DNA from: Variovorax sp. 679
Lineage (GTDB): Bacteria; Pseudomonadota; Gammaproteobacteria; Burkholderiales; Burkholderiaceae_C
Assembly: GCF_003952185.1 (NCBI RefSeq)
Contig: NZ_RXFS01000002.1
Span: 62,001 to 126,000, forward strand
DNA length: 64,000 bases
Direction of reading: 5' to 3'
Program-made: the position numbers and the translations under genes
Notes under the pieces: model-generated
What the model saw: the letters and a program-made list of their open reading frames with translations, nothing else
Databases searched by the model: none
Told to the model about the DNA's origin: nothing
In this document: positions 61,189 through 64,000 of the stretch, in pieces
Layout: the number at the start of each line of letters is the position of its first letter
How positions within the stretch are numbered: the first letter of the stretch is position 1

Positions 61189-61263
61189 TGGGGTGCACGA
61201 ACGGAATCGAACCGTCGTCAGCGGGTCCACAACCCGCGGCTCTGCCATTGAGCTACGTACACC
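61189..61263 (-). tRNA. tRNA-His (anticodon GTG)
   Basis: A 75-base cloverleaf with the extra 5' G (G-1) pairing with C73, the mark of bacterial tRNA-His, and encoded CCA. The anticodon loop TTGTGGA between GCGGG and CCCGC gives GTG. Confidence 0.95.
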
Positions 61264-61287
61264 GTCGAGACAGTACGAGCAGCCGGA

Positions 61288-61488
61288 TCACCACTCACCG
61301 ACAGCGCGAACGCGCTGATCGAGATCGGCGAGCCCTTCAAGCGATGACTCACCAGCCGGCACACACTCGTTCGCACGGCGCACACCGGCCATGAGGCCGA
61401 AACGTCGGACCAGGGACAGCACCGAACGCTCGCGCGGCTGTGCCGGGCGCACTGTGATCATCCGGATCGGGGTGTTGCGCTTGCGCAT
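61288..61488 (-). CDS. Small basic hypothetical protein between tRNA genes
   Basis: A 66-residue protein with an Arg-rich first half (MRKRNTPIRMITVRPAQPRE) and a near-ideal ribosome site (AAGGAG, 6 nt before the ATG). It lies between tRNA-Arg and tRNA-His, all on the minus strand. No family recognised; charge would allow nucleic-acid binding. Confidence 0.6.
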   Translation of the reverse strand: MRKRNTPIRMITVRPAQPRERSVLSLVRRFGLMAGVRRANECVPAGESSLEGLADLDQRVRAVGEW

Positions 61489-61530
61489 GGTGACTCCTTG
61501 GTTGTGTTGTGACAGCTAGGCAAGAAAAGA

Positions 61531-61607
61531 TGGCCCCACGTGCACGACTCGAACGTGCAACCCCTTGCTTCGTAGGCAAGTGCTCTGATCCATTGAGCTA
61601 ACGCGGG
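61531..61607 (-). tRNA. tRNA-Arg (anticodon ACG)
   Basis: A 77-base cloverleaf with encoded CCA. The anticodon loop CTACGAA between CTTGC and GCAAG gives ACG, the inosine-modified arginine tRNA. Confidence 0.95.
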
Positions 61608-61628
61608 TCGAAAACAAAAAGTGTCCGG

Positions 61629-61745
61629 TTACGAGTTCCGGCGCCGCCCAATCTTTGCGGCCGGTTTCCGCGGGAGGACCATCTGCATGGCCCTGTCCCG
61701 CTCGGGTTCTGTGTCGTTCAGGAAAAACGGCTCTGCGCTTTCCAT
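61629..61745 (-). CDS. Possible 38-residue protein upstream of tRNA-Arg
   Basis: A short frame MESAEPFFLNDTEPERDRAM... ending in a basic KIGRRRNS, preceded by GAGGA about 9 nt upstream of the ATG. It ends 21 bp before tRNA-Arg. Evidence is limited to the ribosome site and sensible composition. Confidence 0.3.
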   Translation of the reverse strand: MESAEPFFLNDTEPERDRAMQMVLPRKPAAKIGRRRNS

Positions 61746-61909
61746 TTCGGTTGTGTCCTCACGCGACGGACAGCACGCTGGGCGCTGTCCCGTACGACGT
61801 CGCTGCACAGGAGTGATCAATTCCTGCACATCCCGCCAGACCGTCTACGCGGTGCGTACTGGCGGTGTGGTGAAGGCACACCCGAAATGGCAAACAAGAA
61901 ACCAAAAAA

Positions 61910-61948
61910 CAAAACAAAAAGGCCCGGAACCTTGCGGTGTCCGGGCCT
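61910..61948 (-). terminator. Minus-strand terminator
   Basis: AGGCCCGGA (61920-61928) pairs with TCCGGGCCT (61940-61948), with further pairing in the loop; on the minus strand it is followed by a T-rich tract. It implies a minus-strand transcript from the region 61978-62181. Confidence 0.8.
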
Positions 61949-61977
61949 CTGCATGAGAGAGCTTGGAAGGTGTGCGC

Positions 61978-62181
61978 CTATGCGCAACCTCCACCCGGTA
62001 GCACCTGATCCTCGAGTTTTCCAAAACGCAGGCTCGCTGCGGCTTTCGTGGAATACACGTGGCTCTGGTGCTGATTCGATCGGACCGACGGCATGCCGCC
62101 CAAACCACCACACGCCCAGACGCGCACGAGCGATCGGCCCGAGGCGGGTCGAATGCTGGTGAGGTTCAGTGCGGTGTTCAC
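61978..62181 (-). CDS. Possible 67-residue hypothetical protein
   Basis: A frame starting with GTG at 62181 (MNTALNLTSIRPASGRS...) and ending 30 bp before a good minus-strand terminator. AGGA lies 8 nt upstream of the start. It diverges from the HTH regulator gene. No family recognised; the overlapping plus-strand frame looks less likely. Confidence 0.4.
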   Translation of the reverse strand: MNTALNLTSIRPASGRSLVRVWACGGLGGMPSVRSNQHQSHVYSTKAAASLRFGKLEDQVLPGGGCA

Positions 62182-62335
62182 GATGGGTCCTGAGTCAAAA
62201 ATTGCCGCTGTCGGCTGTAAAGGGTTGGAAAAAAGGTACGGCTTTGGGCCGCGAATGAGGGCAACTGTAAATAGTGTTTACGAAGGCGTCAACAACCGGG
62301 ACAATCTTTTTTTGTCTTGTTGTTGTTTTTGAACA
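62182..62335. promoter_or_regulatory. A+T-rich divergent control region with two inverted repeats
   Basis: A perfect inverted repeat GTAAA-N5-TTTAC occupies 62267-62281. A longer imperfect repeat pairs CAACAAC..GACAA (62290-62304) with TTGTC..GTTGTTG (62312-62325) around a T-rich loop, just before the regulator's start codon. Both are operator or leader-structure candidates. Confidence 0.55.
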
Positions 62336-62725
62336 GTGCCCAATACCACCGTCGCGCGCCGTCGCAATGCGCTTGCGCTGCACCGCCGCTTTCTCGAGGA
62401 GGCCGTTGCCGCGGGCCTGCCAGCCAAGGGGCTGGACCAGGCGTTCGCGAAGAAGATCGAGATTTCTCCCAGCATGTGGAGCCAGATCAAGAGTTCCCGC
62501 CCCATCGGCGACAACCTGGCACGGCAGATCGAACGGCATTGCGATGTGGAGCCGGGCTGGCTCGACAAGGAAGACCGCCCCAGCGAAGTACCCGACGCAG
62601 CTGAGGAGCGCTTCATCGCCGCGGCACGGGAGGCATGGCGCAGCGCCAACGCCAAGGGGAAAAAAGAGCTCAGCGGCTGGCTGAAGAAACGCGCACAGGA
62701 CGCCGCTGCCGGCGGCGAGCCCTAG
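62336..62725 (+). CDS. Small helix-turn-helix DNA-binding protein
   Basis: A 129-residue protein starting at GTG 62336. An HTH-like region covers about residues 20-75 (LPAKGLDQAFAKKIEISPSMWSQIKSSRPIGDNLARQIE), resembling the lambda-repressor-like fold. The C-terminus is charged and helical. Likely a transcription regulator; the inverted repeats just upstream suggest autoregulation. It ends 4 bp past the convergent thioesterase stop. Confidence 0.72.
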   Translation: MPNTTVARRRNALALHRRFLEEAVAAGLPAKGLDQAFAKKIEISPSMWSQIKSSRPIGDNLARQIERHCDVEPGWLDKEDRPSEVPDAAEERFIAAAREAWRSANAKGKKELSGWLKKRAQDAAAGGEP

Positions 62726-63156
62726 CCCAGTTCCGGCGCGTTGCGGACGATGGCGGCGCGCATGTCGTCCGGAATGGCGACTGCGCGATGGGTTTCGAGC
62801 GAGGTGGTCACCAGCACCTGCTGCATCTGCATGCGCACTTCGCCATCCACTGGATCGAAGCAGCGCACCTGCAATGTCATCGAACGCGAGCCCAGCCGCT
62901 CCACGGCCAGCCCGAGCATCACCTGGTCGCCCATTCGGCTCACTGCGCGGAAATCGACTTCGAGCTTCACGGTGGGCAGGCCGATTCGCCGCTGCGCCAC
63001 CAGCCCGTGATAGCTGAGCCCCAGGCCTTCGTTCACCCAGTCCTCGACGAGGCCGTTGAGCATCACGAAGTACTGCGGATAGAAGACGATCCCCGCCGGA
63101 TCGCAGTCCGAGAAGCGGATCAGCCTCGGCCTGCGGAACTCGTTGCGCTCGCCCAT
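62722..63156 (-). CDS. Acyl-CoA thioesterase (4HBT hotdog family)
   Basis: A 144-residue hotdog-fold protein. RFSDCDPAGIVFYPQYFVMLNG is the 4-hydroxybenzoyl-CoA thioesterase signature with catalytic Asp in DPAGIVFY. ATG 63156 has GGAGGGG upstream; GTG 63162, overlapping the MarR stop, is an alternative. Its substrate may be an aromatic acyl-CoA, since the linked MarR and SDR genes resemble those of aromatic acid degradation clusters (inference). Confidence 0.9.
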   Translation of the reverse strand: MGERNEFRRPRLIRFSDCDPAGIVFYPQYFVMLNGLVEDWVNEGLGLSYHGLVAQRRIGLPTVKLEVDFRAVSRMGDQVMLGLAVERLGSRSMTLQVRCFDPVDGEVRMQMQQVLVTTSLETHRAVAIPDDMRAAIVRNAPELG

Positions 63157-63158
63157 GC

Positions 63159-63692
63159 TCACCCCTCCTCGCCCGCGGGTTCGCCGCGCAGCACGTGCAC
63201 GCGCAGCAGGCCAAGCTGCGTGTGCATCTGCTTGACCGTCTTCATGTCGAGCCCCGAGAACATCTCGAGGATCCACTGCTCGTGCTCGCTCGCCATGGTC
63301 TCGAAGGTGCGGCGGCCCGTTGGCGTGAGGCTCACGATCCACGCGCGACGGTCATCGGGACTGGGCGCGCGCGCCACCATGCCTTCGCGTTCGAGCTCGT
63401 CCGTCAGGCCGGTGACGTTGCCGCCGGTCACCATCAGGTAGCGCGAGAGCACGCGCATCTTCAGGCCGTCCTTGTAGCGGTAGAGCTGCGCCATGTAGTC
63501 GAAGCGCGCCAGCGAGATGCCGAAGCGATCGCGCAGCCGTCGCCGGATCTCGGCCTCGATCTGCGTGGTGCTGGCCAGCATGCGCAGCCACAGCTTGAGC
63601 ATCGCGTGGTCCTCGTGGCCCGCGCGGGCCTCGTGGCCCAGTTCTTCCGCATCGCTCAGTACGGCGTGCGAAGCATCGTTGCGTGTCGTCAT
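63159..63692 (-). CDS. MarR-family transcriptional regulator
   Basis: A 177-residue winged-helix regulator: helices around [20 protein letters not shown], recognition helix [20 protein letters not shown] and wing [20 protein letters not shown]. MarR proteins usually repress nearby genes and release DNA on binding aromatic acids or acyl-CoA thioesters. Start ATG 63692 overlaps the SDR stop (ATGA). It is coupled on both sides. Confidence 0.92.
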   Translation of the reverse strand: MTTRNDASHAVLSDAEELGHEARAGHEDHAMLKLWLRMLASTTQIEAEIRRRLRDRFGISLARFDYMAQLYRYKDGLKMRVLSRYLMVTGGNVTGLTDELEREGMVARAPSPDDRRAWIVSLTPTGRRTFETMASEHEQWILEMFSGLDMKTVKQMHTQLGLLRVHVLRGEPAGEEG

Positions 63693-64000
63693 GTCACTTC
63701 TCCCCCTGAAACCGAGATCGACTGTCCGGTGACCGATGCAGCACCGGCCCCGCACAACCAACGCACCGTGTCGGCCACCTCGGACGGCTGCACGATCCGC
63801 TTCTGCGGATTGACGCTGGAAAACTCAGCCAGCGCATCGGCCTCGCTGCGCCCGGTCTTGCCGACCACGTTGGCGACGCTGTTGCGCAGGATGTCGGTGT
63901 CGGTGTAGCCCGGGCACACGGCATTCACCGTGATGCCCTTGCGCGCCACCTCGAGCGCCAGCGCGCGCGTGAGCCCGATCACGCCATGCTTGGCCGCGGT
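63689..64000 (-). CDS. SDR-family oxidoreductase, C-terminal part
   Basis: The gene continues past the window end; about 103 C-terminal residues are visible. [21 protein letters not shown] holds the active-site Lys (the Tyr is just outside), followed by [15 protein letters not shown] and the end [14 protein letters not shown]. Similar to 3-hydroxyacyl-CoA or 3-hydroxybutyrate dehydrogenases. It is first of the visible SDR-MarR-thioesterase unit. Confidence 0.9.
   Translation of the reverse strand, partial: TAAKHGVIGLTRALALEVARKGITVNAVCPGYTDTDILRNSVANVVGKTGRSEADALAEFSSVNPQKRIVQPSEVADTVRWLCGAGAASVTGQSISVSGGEVT

Noticed and set aside
61621-61956. Plus-strand 111-residue frame between tRNA-Arg and the HTH gene
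   Set aside because: It runs through the minus-strand terminator region and has no ribosome site or recognisable content.

Overview
The window is G+C-rich, densely coded DNA that looks like the chromosome of a Burkholderiales (beta-proteobacterial) species. Family content such as a BPSS1780-type membrane protein, a DUF3300 lipoprotein, TRAP and peptide ABC systems and many MarR/LysR/XRE regulators suggests Comamonadaceae, perhaps Variovorax-like. The genus is an inference from gene content, not a measured placement. I saw no transposase, integrase, phage gene or CRISPR array.

Layout. 0-1.8 kb: end of a TRAP permease gene and a convergent TRAP solute receptor. 1.9-5 kb: isoprenoid operon xseB-ispA-dxs (minus). 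5.2-11.6 kb: Rieske oxygenase, DMT transporter, then sseA overlapping a DUF2796 / ABC ATPase / FtsX-type permease / DUF3299 cluster resembling the zinc-linked Zrg genes of Vibrio. 11.7-15.1 kb: very Gln-rich DUF3300 lipoprotein and a secreted M20 peptidase. 15.2-25.9 kb: carbohydrate island. A GH13 alpha-glucosidase and a GH3 beta-glucosidase flank a four-gene, stop/start-overlapping minus-strand operon: GH144-type glucanase, GH15 glucoamylase, SbmA/YddA-like ABC protein and S15/CocE-like exported protein. In the last two, most or all of the canonical catalytic residues appear to be replaced.

25.9-36.6 kb: an XRE-cupin regulator diverges from an eight-gene plus-strand operon: FAD amino-acid oxidoreductase, M81 (MlrC-type) peptidase, five-component peptide ABC importer and N-acyl-D-amino-acid deacylase. 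Three TTGCGT..ACGCAA palindromes lie between them. This reads as a pathway for importing and degrading D-amino-acid-containing peptides or N-acyl-D-amino acids. 36.6-42 kb: ZIP metal transporter with His-rich loops, dienelactone hydrolase, Asp/Glu racemase with an acidic amino-acid binding protein, and a divergent DadA-like dehydrogenase. 42-46.2 kb: PepSY protein, TonB-dependent siderophore receptor and DUF2946 protein (metal uptake).

46.2-57.4 kb: LysR regulator, second M20 peptidase, then housekeeping genes polA, a DUF2782-like gene, thrB, a BPSS1780-type gene, uvrD/pcrA and guaC. 57.4-64 kb: alpha/beta hydrolase; tRNA-Ala(CGC), tRNA-Lys(CTT), tRNA-His(GTG) and tRNA-Arg(ACG) interleaved with small proteins and an HNH endonuclease; an HTH regulator; and a coupled SDR-MarR-thioesterase group that runs off the end. 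The strongest recurring themes are D-amino acid metabolism (two separate modules) and the unusual glycan operon. All coordinates come from reading the sequence; family assignments rest on motif recognition, not database searches.
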